Source: Bog-532 sp963742865 (lineage in GTDB: Bacteria; Actinomycetota; Actinomycetes; Streptosporangiales; Streptosporangiaceae). From it: a stretch of DNA of 64,000 nt. The position numbers and the translations under genes were made by a program. This document shows positions 24,901 through 34,470 of this stretch, piece by piece. The stretch is taken from assembly GCA_963742865.1 (NCBI GenBank), contig CAVUNW010000006.1, forward strand, positions 62,001-126,000, given 5' to 3'. Position 1 is the stretch's first letter, and every line of letters starts with the position of its first letter. Below the pieces are notes generated by a model. It searched no databases and was not told the origin of the DNA. It saw only the letters and a list, made by a program, of their open reading frames with translations.

Positions 24901-25664
24901 GTGCAGGGCATCAGGCAGATCAAGGTGTGCCTCAACGGGGGACGCCGCCGCGACGATCATCCTGGGGTCCCGGTGACCCCGGCCGAGCTGGCGCTGTCGG
25001 CCGCGGGTGCGGTCGCAGCCGGAGCGGAAGCGATCCACGTGCACCCGCGCGGCGCCGGCGGCCGCGAGTCGCTGCAGTGCCGCGGACATCGGGGCGGCGG
25101 TCGCGGCGATCCGCCAGGCGTGCCCCGGCGTCCCGGTCGGTGTGTCGACCGGGCTGTGGATCACGGGCCGCGACCCGGAGGCGCGGCACGCGGCGGTCGC
25201 GGAATGGGCCAGCCTGGCTCCCGCGGCGCGGCCGGATTTCGCGTCGGTCAACCTGTCCGAACCCGGCCCGGGCAGGCTGGCCGGGATCCTGGCGGCGGCC
25301 GGGATCGCGGCAGAGGCCGGCGTCTGGTCCGTGGAAGACGTCGAGACCCTGGTGGCGACCGGGCCGGGCGCGGGATGGCTGCGGATTCTGGTCGAGATCA
25401 TGCGCGCCCCCGCGCGCGGGGCCGCAGCCGCGGCCGACGAGATTCTGGCTGCCCTGGACGAGGCCGGCGCTGCCCCAGCCCCGGCTGCTGCACGGGGAGG
25501 GAGAGGCGTGCTGGCCGCTGGTCACGCACGCGGGCCGGCGCGGACTGCCGACCCGGATCGGGCTGGAGGACACCGCGGTCCGGCCCGACGGCGGCCTCGC
25601 ACGCAGCAACGCCGAACTGGTCGGGCTGGGGCTAGAGGCATGGACCGTGGCCGCGGCCTCATGA
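24901..25664 (+). pseudogene. BKACE-family (3-keto-5-aminohexanoate cleavage) enzyme, two frame breaks
   Basis: The beta-keto acid cleavage enzyme family condenses a beta-keto acid with acetyl-CoA using a metal in a TIM barrel. Three frames read in succession: IRQIKVCLNGGRRRDDHPGV with EAIHVHPRGAGGRESL, the metal-binding HVHPR; then SAADIGAAVAAIRQACPGV to ILAALDEAGA; then PRLLHGEGEACWPLVTHAG to a TGA at 25662-25664. The breaks are near 25073 and in a CCCC run near 25470, each fixed by one base. Intact length would be about 254 residues, near the short end for the family. A GTG at 24901 starts it. No partner genes adjoin. Confidence 0.75.
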
Positions 25665-25682
25665 ATCCCGGGCGCTTGCGGG

Positions 25683-25830
25683 TCAGGGCCGCGCCGCGCG
25701 GGTAAGCCGCGCCGCCAGCGCCAGGAGGTGGCGGGCGAGCTCGGGCGGGTCGAGGACCTCGAATCGGCGCCCGCCAGCGCGGTGTAGACGGCCAGCGTGT
25801 CCAGGGATTCGCCGGACGCGCCGCCGGTCG
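25683..25830 (-). pseudogene. C-terminal remnant of a WYL-domain regulator
   Basis: Minus-strand reading gives LDTLAVYTALA, a one-base shift, then RRFEVLDPPELARHLLALAA and a short tail to a TGA at 25683. This is the usual C-terminus of helix-turn-helix WYL-domain regulators. Nothing of the DNA-binding or WYL domain precedes it: the upstream sequence is the VOC gene. So it is a fragment left by deletion or recombination. Confidence 0.5.
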
Positions 25831-25841
25831 CGGGGTGAGGA

Positions 25842-26240
25842 TCAACGGCTGAGCCGCTGGGCGCTGGGACGGTTCGTCAGGCGGAGGAGGTAGCCGTCGG
25901 GGTCGTGGACGCGGAAATCGGTCAGGCCCCACGGCCGGGCCCGCAGATCCTCCGCCAGCGGCCATCCGGCGGCGGCCACCCGGTCCCGTTCCGCGGCGAC
26001 GTCGTCCACCTCGAGCACGATCTCGGCGCCGGCCGGGTAGGCGCGGGCGGCCTGGTCGACCGGCTGGCCGGCGAGGACGGCACCGAACCGCCCCACGCCG
26101 TCGCGGCGCACGGACAGGGTAGGGCACGTCGTGGTCGCGGCGGGTCGTCGGCTACGGTGAAGCCGAGCACCACGCGTGTAGAAGTCACCGAACCGGTCCA
26201 GGTCGCCGACGAACAGCTCGATGCGCAGGTCCCATGCCAC
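25842..26240 (-). CDS. VOC-family (glyoxalase/bleomycin-resistance fold) protein
   Basis: A 132-codon open frame encoding a VOC-fold protein: DLRIELFVGDLDRFGDFYTR at the start and GAEIVLEVDDVAAERDRVAAAGWPLAEDL, TDFRVHDPDGYLLRLTNR at the end. Between about 26113 and 26170 the in-frame product is scrambled, while the expected VLGFTVADDPP and DHDVPY appear in the other two frames. Three extra bases (net in-frame) explain this. The gene therefore looks open but has a garbled segment of about 20 residues, probably a sequence artefact. The GTG at 26240 is the start. Function unknown. Confidence 0.7.
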   Translation of the reverse strand: MAWDLRIELFVGDLDRFGDFYTRGARLHRSRRPAATTTCPTLSVRRDGVGRFGAVLAGQPVDQAARAYPAGAEIVLEVDDVAAERDRVAAAGWPLAEDLRARPWGLTDFRVHDPDGYLLRLTNRPSAQRLSR

Positions 26241-26281
26241 CTGCCCATCATGCTCCCCCGCGCCGTCGCCGGCTCACGCGG

Positions 26282-26680
26282 TCAGGGCCGCTCCGGGGTC
26301 TGCCAGACCGATACGTGGCTGTCGCTGGACGAGGTGAAGGGCTGGCCTTGCCAGCCGCCCCACCGGCCGGTCAGGCTCAGGCCGGCCAGCCGCGCCATCA
26401 GGTCGAGCTCGCTGGGCCAGGCGAAACGCAGCTCGATCGGGTAGGTCTCGATGCCGGCGCTCGCCGACAACGAGGTGCCGGGCGCTGATGCGCTGGGCGG
26501 CCCGGTCGAGCAGGGAGGCGGTGAACCGGGTGCCGGCCTGGTCGCAACTGGTCGGCCCGGAGAGCGCTGGTCGTTGTCGAACCCGGACAGGTCCGGAACG
26601 AAGGCCTCCACGACGAACGCGCCCCCCCCGGGACCAGGTGCCCCGCCACGTTGGCGAGAACAGTGCCGCCGAGGCTTGCT
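26282..26680 (-). pseudogene. C-terminal remnant of a SAM-dependent methyltransferase
   Basis: Across three frames the minus strand encodes the C-terminal part of a class I methyltransferase: VLANVAGHLVPGG with AFVVEAFVPDLSGFDNDQR and then IETYPIELRFAWPSELDLMARLAGL followed by RWGGWQGQPFTSSSDSHVSVWQ. The SAM-binding Rossmann motif is missing, and an eight-G run near 26625 coincides with a frame break. It is joined upstream to an unrelated Tat signal sequence. Confidence 0.6.
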
Positions 26681-26822
26681 TGCCTCCGGGCGAGCAGCCG
26701 GGACGGGTACCGGCCAGGGCCGTGCCGGTGATGAAGGGCACCGTGGCCGCGGTGACGGCCGAGGCAGACAGGAACGCGCGGCGGGTTGAGCCAGTGCGGC
26801 TCCGTTCATCCTTGTTCTGCAT
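26681..26822 (-). pseudogene. Tat signal peptide fragment (N-terminus of a lost secreted protein)
   Basis: The ATG at 26822 opens MQNKDERSRTGSTRRAFLS, then a hydrophobic ASAVTAATVPFITGTALAG: a twin-arginine motif (RRAFL), h-region and a plausible signal peptidase site. After about 45 residues the frame passes into methyltransferase-remnant sequence, so no mature Tat substrate remains. The chimera suggests a deletion that joined two genes. Confidence 0.5.
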
Positions 26823-26875
26823 CCTACGAATCAACGATGAATCCGATCAGATGTCAACAGGTTGGGGCCGGCCTG

Positions 26876-27400
26876 CTATCCCAGGATGTCATCCCGGCTG
26901 ACAGCCCGCGCCAGGTAGATCAGGGGCGCGGGTGACCGGGTGCCGTAGGGCCCGGTTTCGGCGTAGCCGAGGCGGCGGTAGAAGCCGATGACCGCCGTAC
27001 GGCTGGGCAGGACGTCGAGGACCAGCTTGGTCAGGCCGCGCTGGGCCGCGTGGTGGTGGGCGTGGCTCATCAGGGTGCGGGCGATTCCCTGGCCGCGGTG
27101 GTCAGGCCGGACGTAGAGCCGCTTGACCTCGGCGGTCCGCTCCGGAGACCAGGATACGAGCCCGACACAGCCCGCCGGACGCCCGTCGCAGCGTGCGATC
27201 AGCAGCGCGCCCGGCGCGCGGTAGACGCCCGGAAGGTTGCGGCATTCCCGCTGCAGCACGGCTGGCAGCTCGCCGATCCCGGCCGGATGCGGGCGCCCGG
27301 TCTCGGCCTGGGTGGCGGCCATGTACTCAAAGACCAGGGCCGTAGCGTCGTCGCCGGGTCCAGCCGGGAAGGCGCTGACGACACTGACCGCGGTGGTCAT
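26876..27400 (-). CDS. GNAT-family N-acetyltransferase
   Basis: A 174-residue GCN5-related acetyltransferase transferring an acetyl group from acetyl-CoA to an unknown amine. The acetyl-CoA motif is EVKRLYVRPDHRGQGIARTLMSHA (R/Q-x-x-G-x-G/A form RGQGIA), followed by LTKLVLDVLPSRTAVIGFYRRLGYAETGPYG. It starts at the ATG of 27400, overlapping the stop of the upstream deazaflavin-type gene by four bases, so the two form an operon. Confidence 0.88.
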   Translation of the reverse strand: MTTAVSVVSAFPAGPGDDATALVFEYMAATQAETGRPHPAGIGELPAVLQRECRNLPGVYRAPGALLIARCDGRPAGCVGLVSWSPERTAEVKRLYVRPDHRGQGIARTLMSHAHHHAAQRGLTKLVLDVLPSRTAVIGFYRRLGYAETGPYGTRSPAPLIYLARAVSRDDILG

Positions 27401-27807
27401 GCCGCGTCCCGCGGGCCGGGCGGAACGGCGGGGGCGACGGCGAGGGTGAGGAAGTCGGCCACGTTCAGTGCCCGCAGGACCTGACGTTCGAAGGGGCGGA
27501 TGGCCTGCCGGGTCTCGTCGTGGACCAGGCGCGGTGATACCAGCCGGAGCGTGTGCCCGCGGGTGCGCAGCTCGCAGCCGCCAGCGGCCAGGACGTTCTT
27601 GACCCAGTCGGTGTCCGGGCCGTAGGTGAGGGCAAGGACGTAACCGTCCCCGGCCGGGAAGACGTTGACCGGCGTCTCGTAGCGGCGGCCCGAGCGCCGG
27701 CCGCGGTGCACGACGACGCCGAGGCCAGGCGCCCAGGGGGCGATATGCCGGGTGACCCGGTTCAGCCCGGCCTTGTTCCAGCGCCCTACGACCTTGGGAA
27801 TGGGCAT
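27397..27807 (-). CDS. Deazaflavin-dependent (F420) nitroreductase-family protein
   Basis: A 136-residue split-barrel protein of the DDN-like family typical of actinobacteria, which use F420H2 to reduce various substrates. Core: LNRVTRHIAPWAPGLGVVVHRGRRSGRRYETPVNVF, TYGPDTDWVKNVLAAGGCELRTRGHTLRL. The GRRSGRRYETPV segment is the family cofactor-binding signature. It is transcribed ahead of the GNAT gene with an ATGA overlap. Confidence 0.87.
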   Translation of the reverse strand: MPIPKVVGRWNKAGLNRVTRHIAPWAPGLGVVVHRGRRSGRRYETPVNVFPAGDGYVLALTYGPDTDWVKNVLAAGGCELRTRGHTLRLVSPRLVHDETRQAIRPFERQVLRALNVADFLTLAVAPAVPPGPRDAA

Positions 27808-27899
27808 GCCGCACCTGCCTCGCCGATGCGGGCCTCGCGAGGAGGCCGCTCACGTTAAGAAGCCGTCGCCAGGCCTTCAGCATCCCATCTAGGACCGCT

Positions 27900-28262
27900 A
27901 TGAGCGGCCACAATGGGACGATGGACGAAGCGGTGCAGACGTACATCGACGGAATCGACCCCGTGAACCGGCCCCTGTTCGACCGGCTGCACGGGCTGAT
28001 CCTCAGCGCGTACCCGGACGTCACCGTCGTGCTGTCGTACCAGATGCCGACGTACAAGGCCGGCCGCTGCCGGCTCTACCTCGGCGCGTGGAAGCACGGC
28101 GTGTCGATCTACGGCTGGCAGCAGGGCCGCGAGACGGATTTCATGGCCCGCCACCCGGACCTGAAGACCAGCAAGGGAACCATCCAGCTGCGCCCCCGGG
28201 ACGCGGACGGCATCAACGACGACGAGCTGCTCGAGCTGGTGCGGGCCGCGCTGGGGGCCTGA
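27900..28262 (+). CDS. DUF1801 domain protein
   Basis: A 120-residue DUF1801/YdhG-like protein: TYIDGIDPVNRPLFDRLHGLILSAYPDVTVVLSYQMPTYKAG, then LYLGAWKHGVSIYGWQ and SKGTIQLRPRDADGINDDELLELVRAAL. The family is related to frataxin-like iron chaperone annotations, but the role is not firm. AGGA lies five bases before the ATG at 27900; an internal ATG at 27921 is an alternative start. It is divergent from the deazaflavin/GNAT operon. Confidence 0.85.
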   Translation: MSGHNGTMDEAVQTYIDGIDPVNRPLFDRLHGLILSAYPDVTVVLSYQMPTYKAGRCRLYLGAWKHGVSIYGWQQGRETDFMARHPDLKTSKGTIQLRPRDADGINDDELLELVRAALGA

Positions 28263-28301
28263 TCCTGGTATGGCCGCTGGGCTCCTAGCGGCGCGGGACG
28301 G

Positions 28302-29129
28302 TCACGGGCGCTTGACGGCCTGGAGGGTGTAGGTGTGCGGCAGGCGCCAGGGCTGGTCGGCCAGCCGCCATTCACCGCCGCCGATCTGCTCCATCTGGCC
28401 GGGGAACGCCTCCCACGGGACGCTGTCGTGCTCGGTCAGCCCGGTCAGCTGCAGGCCTGCGTCCATCAGGGCCGTCACGGTCTCGCCCAGGCCGTGGTTC
28501 CACGAGTGCGTGACGTTGTGCTGGAACACCACGTCGGTCTCGACGTACGTGCCCTGCTCCTCGAAGACCAGCGGCTCCGGGCGCTCGAAATAGGGGTACC
28601 GCACGACCAGCAGGCCGTCCTGCCGGAGCTCGTCCAGCGCCCACATCATCGGGTGGCCCTCGCGGATGAACAGCCGGCCGCCCGGCCGCAGCAGGGCGGC
28701 GACCACTTCGGCCCAGCCGCGGATGTCGGGCAGCCAGCACAGGGCGCCGATGCCGGTGAACACCAGGTCGAAGCCGCCGCGGCCGAGAACGTCGGGGGCC
28801 GCGTACAGATCTGCCTGCACGAACCGCGCGTCGGCGCCGGTCCGCTCGGCCAGTTGCCGGGCCGCCGCGACGGCGGGAGCGGAGAAGTCCAGCCCGGTCA
28901 TGGACGCGCCCAGCCGCGCCAGCGAGACCGTGTTGGTGCCGATGTGACACTGCAGATGCACGCCGCGCAGCCCGCGGATATCGCCCAGCCGGGGCACGTC
29001 GAACCGGACGACGGGGCTGAGGAAATCAGGGTCGCCGGTGAACTGGGCGACGTGATAGCCGGGGGACGAGACGTGCGCGGGAACGCGCTCGTCCCAGTTC
29101 TCCCTGTTAACGGTCCGGTAGTCCTCCAC
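28302..29129 (-). CDS. Class I SAM-dependent methyltransferase
   Basis: A 275-residue methyltransferase. SAM motif I is GVHLQCHIGTNTVSLARLGASMTGLDFS, a variant with QCHIG in place of the usual GCGxG, typical of this subfamily; post-motifs are DLVFTGIGALCWLPDIRGWAEVVAALLRPGGRLFIREGHP. Ends TYTLQAVKRP. It starts with GTG at 29129 (VEDYRTVNRENWDERVP, the family N-terminus). The substrate is unknown. It lies 27 bp downstream of the FAD-oxidoreductase gene on the same strand. Confidence 0.85.
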   Translation of the reverse strand: MEDYRTVNRENWDERVPAHVSSPGYHVAQFTGDPDFLSPVVRFDVPRLGDIRGLRGVHLQCHIGTNTVSLARLGASMTGLDFSAPAVAAARQLAERTGADARFVQADLYAAPDVLGRGGFDLVFTGIGALCWLPDIRGWAEVVAALLRPGGRLFIREGHPMMWALDELRQDGLLVVRYPYFERPEPLVFEEQGTYVETDVVFQHNVTHSWNHGLGETVTALMDAGLQLTGLTEHDSVPWEAFPGQMEQIGGGEWRLADQPWRLPHTYTLQAVKRP

Positions 29130-29156
29130 CCGCGTACGGTCTCATACGCCCGGCGT

Positions 29157-30395
29157 TTACCGCGATCCATATACGGCGCGGCTGGCGGCCGGGGCGAAGC
29201 GGCCGGGCCGGTACGGTTCGAGCCCGGCGGCCGGGGCGCCGCCGGTCACCTCGGCGGTGATCAGGCGGCCCAGGTGCGCGCCGAGGGTGACACCGCTGTG
29301 CGTCACCGCGACGTAGAAGCCGTCGGCGCCGGGGAGCCAGCCGGCGATGGACTGGCCGTCGGCCGGCATCGGGCGCACGCACACCCGGTACCCGGTGACG
29401 TCGGCGCCATCCAGCCCGCGGATCACCCGGCGGGCCCGGCGCAGCAGTTCCCCCGCCCAGTCCCGCAGCTTCGTGTCCGGCGTGTGCAGGTCCACGGCCA
29501 CGTCCGGCGCCTCCAGGTGCACCAGGCCGCCGGAATGGGGCCGCAGGTAGACCTCCGGCGCGTGCACCATCCGCGTCAGCGCGGGCACCGGGCCGGCCTG
29601 GACGATGAGCCCGGGAGCTTCCGCGCCCGGCGAGGACCACGGGACCAGCGGTACCGGGCAGGCCGAGCGGGCCAGCGCGGCCAGGCGGGGGGCCCAGCGT
29701 CCCGCGCAGCACACGACCGCGTCGGCCGGTATCACCTGGCCGGCCGCCGTCCGGACCCCCTGCACCGCGCCCCCGGCAGCGTCGATGCCGGTCACGCAGC
29801 CGGCGGCGCCGGTCAGCACGGTGGCCCCGCGCGCGGCGGCCAGCGCGGTTATGTGCGCGACCATGGGCTCGGTGAGCAGGTAGCCCTCTTCGGGGAACCA
29901 GGCGACCTCGGTCACCGGCGAGGGCAGCCGGAGGGCCGGTTCCAGCGCGGCGGCCGCGGCCGCGTCGATCAGGGCGGCCGGGTATCCCCATTCGGTGAGC
30001 CGGCGGACGCGTGCTGCCAGTTGCCGGTGCTCCTCGGCGCTGCCGGCCCACTCGAGGTTGCCGCTGGGCCGGTACCACGCCTGCTGACCGGCGCTGCCGG
30101 CGGATGCGGAGGCGTTCGCGGCCCGAGAGCCCCCGGCGGAGGAGGTCCCGTCGGCGGACGGGGCACCGGCGGACCGGGACAGCTCCGCCCAGGCCCGCAT
30201 CCCGGCGTGGTTCAGGTCGTGGTACGCGCGGGGCGTCTTGTCGTTGGAGTTCAGCCAGGCGAAACTCGATCGGGTGGCGGCCTGGCCGGGCTCGGCCTGT
30301 TCCAGCAGCGTCACCTCGGCACCCGCCTCGGCCAGGCGGGCCGCCACGCATACCCCGAGGACCCCGGCGCCGACCACCACGCAGCTACGCGGCAT
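29157..30395 (-). CDS. FAD-dependent D-amino-acid-oxidase-like oxidoreductase
   Basis: A 412-residue DAO-family flavoprotein. The N-terminal Rossmann motif is VVVGAGVLGVCVAARLAEAGAEVTLLEQ, followed by QAATRSSFAWLNSNDKTPRAYHDLN. The C-terminal FAD contact is VRPMPADGQSIAGWLPGADGFYVAVTHSGVTLGAHLGRL. Residues 76-101 form a Ser/Ala/Gly-rich insertion (PSADGTSSAGGSRAANASAS) not needed by the fold. Reaction type: oxidation of an amine or amino acid, product undefined. Starts at the ATG of 30395. Confidence 0.87.
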   Translation of the reverse strand: MPRSCVVVGAGVLGVCVAARLAEAGAEVTLLEQAEPGQAATRSSFAWLNSNDKTPRAYHDLNHAGMRAWAELSRSAGAPSADGTSSAGGSRAANASASAGSAGQQAWYRPSGNLEWAGSAEEHRQLAARVRRLTEWGYPAALIDAAAAAALEPALRLPSPVTEVAWFPEEGYLLTEPMVAHITALAAARGATVLTGAAGCVTGIDAAGGAVQGVRTAAGQVIPADAVVCCAGRWAPRLAALARSACPVPLVPWSSPGAEAPGLIVQAGPVPALTRMVHAPEVYLRPHSGGLVHLEAPDVAVDLHTPDTKLRDWAGELLRRARRVIRGLDGADVTGYRVCVRPMPADGQSIAGWLPGADGFYVAVTHSGVTLGAHLGRLITAEVTGGAPAAGLEPYRPGRFAPAASRAVYGSR

Positions 30396-30401
30396 CCCGG
30401 G

Positions 30402-30491
30402 CTACCGTACAGCCACGCACGAAACCGGGCCGTACGGTCCATCGGTGCAGATGGCCCGGGCTCCGATGGTGTGCTGCACATCTGCCGCCAT
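30402..30491 (-). pseudogene. N-terminal fragment of a PRC-barrel-like protein
   Basis: A 29-codon frame MAADVQHTIGARAICTDGP then YGPVSCVAVR and a stop resembles the first strands of a PRC-barrel/DUF2171 domain (GARAVCSDGPxGxVSxVVV). The rest of the domain is absent. It sits in the 190-bp gap between the phosphodiesterase and oxidoreductase genes. Short, so tentative. Confidence 0.3.
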
Positions 30492-30588
30492 GGCCACCTT
30501 CATACCACGGGGCATCGCGCGGGGAACGCCGAAGCCCGGCGGGATGACCCAGGCCACCCCGCCGGGAGCGCGCTCAGTGACTAGCCGG

Positions 30589-32277
30589 CTACCGCACGCC
30601 CGGGAGAACGCGGGTGTGCTCGATCTGCACCGACTGGAGCTGGCCCGGGCTGAGGCCGAGCAGCGTCAGGATGGTCGGGGCGATCTGGGTCGTCTCGACC
30701 GGGGCCCCGATAGTGACGCTGCGCCACTGGGTGGGCGACACCACGAGGATGGGCACGTTACGGTCCTGCCGGGCGTCGCCGCCGTGCTCGGCGATCTTGG
30801 CCTTCCCGCCGGTGTAGACGACGCCGTACTGGCCGATGCCGGTCACGTCGGGATGCCGGGGCTCGCTGACGGGGACACCGTAGAACGCCGCGGAGGCGGC
30901 GCCCGCGTAGACCTTCTTCAGCCCGGACGCCGACACGGTGATCGGGTTACCGCTGATGTTGTTCCCGGCCGCCGAGTGCGTGAGCAGGTACTGCTTCACG
31001 AAGTTGGCCGCCGGCTGGGAACGGTCGCTCAGCCAGAGCAGCATGCCGTCGTCGTCAGTGGAGAAGATCACAAGATCCTTAGCCCCGGGGTGCGCGGCCG
31101 TCCACGCCGCGTTGATCGCGCTGATGATCGGCGCGTCGGGCACGCGGGCCAGGGCGGACGGGTTGGTCGGGGACTGTCCGTGCTTGGCGGAGATGATGAG
31201 CGCGGTGCTGCCGGCCAGGCCCTGTGCCTTTATCCGGGCCACCATCGCGCCGATCTGGGTGTTGATGTAGTTGAGCGCGCGGACCAGCAGCGGACCGGGG
31301 ATCTTCCCGCCTGGCAGGTATCCCCCGGTCAGCCCGTCGGAGGTGGGCAGCTTCTGCGCGGTGGAGACGGTCTGGAAGTTCATGCCGAAGATGCCGGGCA
31401 CGCCCACGTGGTACTTCCCGCTGTGGTCGTAGCCGCTGATCTCGTTCAGGATCGCCTGCACCTTGTAGGAGTCGTACTGCATGGTGGCGGCGTTGTCGGT
31501 GGTCCAGTCCTGGCCTGCAGGAAGGCTGGGGTCCTGGCTGTTGATCTCGGGGGTGAAGTAGTCCTGGACGCCGGTGCCCGATGGCCCGGAGAACATCTGA
31601 TACGCCGGGTGCTTGTCCGACCAGGCGGTGCGCAGTCCCGCCGCCCGGGCCACGTTGAAGATCGTGTTGACCTTGAGGTACTGGTTCGGGTAGATCGGCT
31701 TGCAGGTCTTCGCGTTGACCGGCATCTTCGCCGGGTCGAGGACCTTCAGCGGGTTGCTGGTCATCTGCAGGATGCTGCCGGGCAGGCCGGGCAGGCCCTG
31801 GCCCGCGTCGAGTGCGTTCGAGTTGACGTCGAGGGCCTCCTCGTAGGCGGCCTCGCCGCCAGGGGCGGGCCCGGTGCAGTTCGTCGTCCCGGCCGGGAAG
31901 ACGTCGTGGTTCCAGGTGTCGTCGTAGTAGACACCGGTACTGCGCGGATTGCCGCCGGTCACCTGAGCGGTCATGCCGGGCGAGGAATCGGACGGGAAGG
32001 GCGTCTCAGCGTTGCTGTACTCCAGGCCACGGTGATCGAGGGCGGCCAGCACCGAATCCGGGTACGCGTGCACGTACCAGGCCAGGTCCTGCTGATGCAG
32101 GCCGTCCACCGAGATCAGCAGCACGTGCTGGACTCCCCGGCCGCCGCCGTGACTGGGCTGGCCAGTGGCCGCCGAGGCGAAGGCGGTGCCGCCCAGCACG
32201 GCCGCGGCGCTCGCCGTCAGGGCGATAGCGGTGCGGATCGGTCGACGGTGAGCGGTCAAGCTCCGTTTTAGATGCAT
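30589..32277 (-). CDS. Secreted alkaline phosphatase-superfamily (nucleotide pyrophosphatase/phosphodiesterase) protein
   Basis: A 562-residue exported enzyme. The N-terminal signal peptide is MHLKRSLTAHRRPIRTAIAL through FASAATG. The catalytic core follows the alkaline-phosphatase superfamily: metal Asp in VLLISVDGLHQQDL, nucleophile region PFPSDSSPGMTAQVTGGNPRSTGVYYDD (Ser/Thr), and the later metal ligands STDDDGMLLW and AEHGGDARQDRNVPILVVSP. The C-terminus has the usual QIAPTILTLLGLSPGQLQS. AGGAG precedes the ATG. Probably hydrolyses phosphodiesters or phospholipid head groups outside the cell. Confidence 0.87.
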   Translation of the reverse strand: MHLKRSLTAHRRPIRTAIALTASAAAVLGGTAFASAATGQPSHGGGRGVQHVLLISVDGLHQQDLAWYVHAYPDSVLAALDHRGLEYSNAETPFPSDSSPGMTAQVTGGNPRSTGVYYDDTWNHDVFPAGTTNCTGPAPGGEAAYEEALDVNSNALDAGQGLPGLPGSILQMTSNPLKVLDPAKMPVNAKTCKPIYPNQYLKVNTIFNVARAAGLRTAWSDKHPAYQMFSGPSGTGVQDYFTPEINSQDPSLPAGQDWTTDNAATMQYDSYKVQAILNEISGYDHSGKYHVGVPGIFGMNFQTVSTAQKLPTSDGLTGGYLPGGKIPGPLLVRALNYINTQIGAMVARIKAQGLAGSTALIISAKHGQSPTNPSALARVPDAPIISAINAAWTAAHPGAKDLVIFSTDDDGMLLWLSDRSQPAANFVKQYLLTHSAAGNNISGNPITVSASGLKKVYAGAASAAFYGVPVSEPRHPDVTGIGQYGVVYTGGKAKIAEHGGDARQDRNVPILVVSPTQWRSVTIGAPVETTQIAPTILTLLGLSPGQLQSVQIEHTRVLPGVR

Positions 32278-32478
32278 GGTGATTCTCCTGCCGGGCGTGG
32301 TCACTCGCCAGCGCCCAAACCCACCGCTACCGGACCAAAACCATCCTGACTTGGCCACGACCTGAACAAGAGGTGACGCCTTCGCCCGGCCGACTGCCCC
32401 GAGTGCGCCTGCCGGCCCACGGGCACGGATCCGGAACCCGCTGGCAGGCGCCGGACAGGGCCACCCGATAATGGCGAT

Positions 32479-33354
32479 ATGACGTGGCAGGACGCAGCGA
32501 GCCGGGTTCGGGGGCGCGTAGGCGCGTCGATTTTTGAGCGCGTCGCCGGGCCGGAGGGACCCGCGCGCCACGAGGTGATCTTCGCGGAGGGCGGCGAGCG
32601 GTGGTTCGCCGAGGACTGCCCGATCCGGCGGGTGCACGGCGACTCGTCCATGTTCGTCGGCGGGATCAGCGCCCTGCTGCTGCAGTCCCTGCACCCGCTG
32701 GCGATGGCCGCCGTGGCGGGCCACTCGGGATACAAGGGCGATCCGTGGGGCCGGCTGCAGCGGACCAGTTACTTCCTGGCCGTCACCACCTTCGGCCGGA
32801 CCGCGGACGCGAAGGCGACCATCGCCCGGGTGCGCGCGATCCACCAGCGGGTCACCGGCATCGCGCCGGACGGGCGCCCGTACGCGGCGTCCGATCCGCA
32901 CCTGCTGACCTGGGTGCACATCGCCGAAGCGGATAGCTTCCTGCGGGCCCACACCCAGTTCGGGGCGGAGCCGCTGGATCAGGCCGGACGCGACGGCTAC
33001 GTCGCCGACATAGCGCGGATCGGAGCGGAGCTGGGCGTCCCCGACCCGCCGATGACCGAACGGGAACTGGCCGAGCGGATCGCCGCGTACCGGGCCGAGC
33101 TGGCCGGTACCGCCGAGGCCCGCGCCGCCGCGCGGTTCCTGCTGCTCAATCCCCCGCTGCCGGTCATCGCGCGGCCGCCGTACGGGCTGCTGGCGGCGGC
33201 GGCGGTCTCGCTGCTGCCCACGTGGGCGCGCTGGCCGCTGCGCGTCCCCCGCCTGCCGGTGACCGAGGCGGCCCTCATCCGCCCGGCCGGGCAGGCCGTC
33301 GTGCACGGCATCCGCTGGGCCACCGCCGCCCGCCCCGCCGCCGAAGCCAGCTGA
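32479..33354 (+). CDS. Oxygenase MpaB-family (DUF2236) protein
   Basis: A 291-residue DUF2236/MpaB-type protein, a family of b-type heme proteins including latex-clearing protein and MpaB. The typical segments are GDSSMFVGGISALLLQSLHPLAMAAVAGHSGYKGDPWGRLQRTSYFLA and HLLTWVHIAEADSFLRAHTQF, containing the conserved Arg and His that surround the heme. Ends with a second helix bundle and hydrophobic stretch. Substrate unknown. Stands alone on the plus strand, divergent from the secreted phosphodiesterase. Confidence 0.87.
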   Translation: MTWQDAASRVRGRVGASIFERVAGPEGPARHEVIFAEGGERWFAEDCPIRRVHGDSSMFVGGISALLLQSLHPLAMAAVAGHSGYKGDPWGRLQRTSYFLAVTTFGRTADAKATIARVRAIHQRVTGIAPDGRPYAASDPHLLTWVHIAEADSFLRAHTQFGAEPLDQAGRDGYVADIARIGAELGVPDPPMTERELAERIAAYRAELAGTAEARAAARFLLLNPPLPVIARPPYGLLAAAAVSLLPTWARWPLRVPRLPVTEAALIRPAGQAVVHGIRWATAARPAAEAS

Positions 33355-33555
33355 TCCACGGGCCGGTTCTCCGGGGCCGCCCCGCGTCCGGCCCATGATC
33401 GGCAGGTTCCTCCGCACGGCGCGGAAGCCGCACCGCAAGCAGGCGTCCGGTCCCAGTAGTCGGCCAGAACTACGCGGCCTGACGATGCGCACGATGGCGG
33501 GCGCGGCGATGATGGCTGGCAGTTGCGGACAGAAGAGCCGAGGCGGGGAGGATGC

Positions 33556-34400
<845 letters not shown>

Positions 34401-34470
34401 GGGGCAGGCGACGGCTCCGCGCCGCCGATGCGTGGCCGGGGTCCGCGGGAGCAAGCCGCGGCGAGGGTCC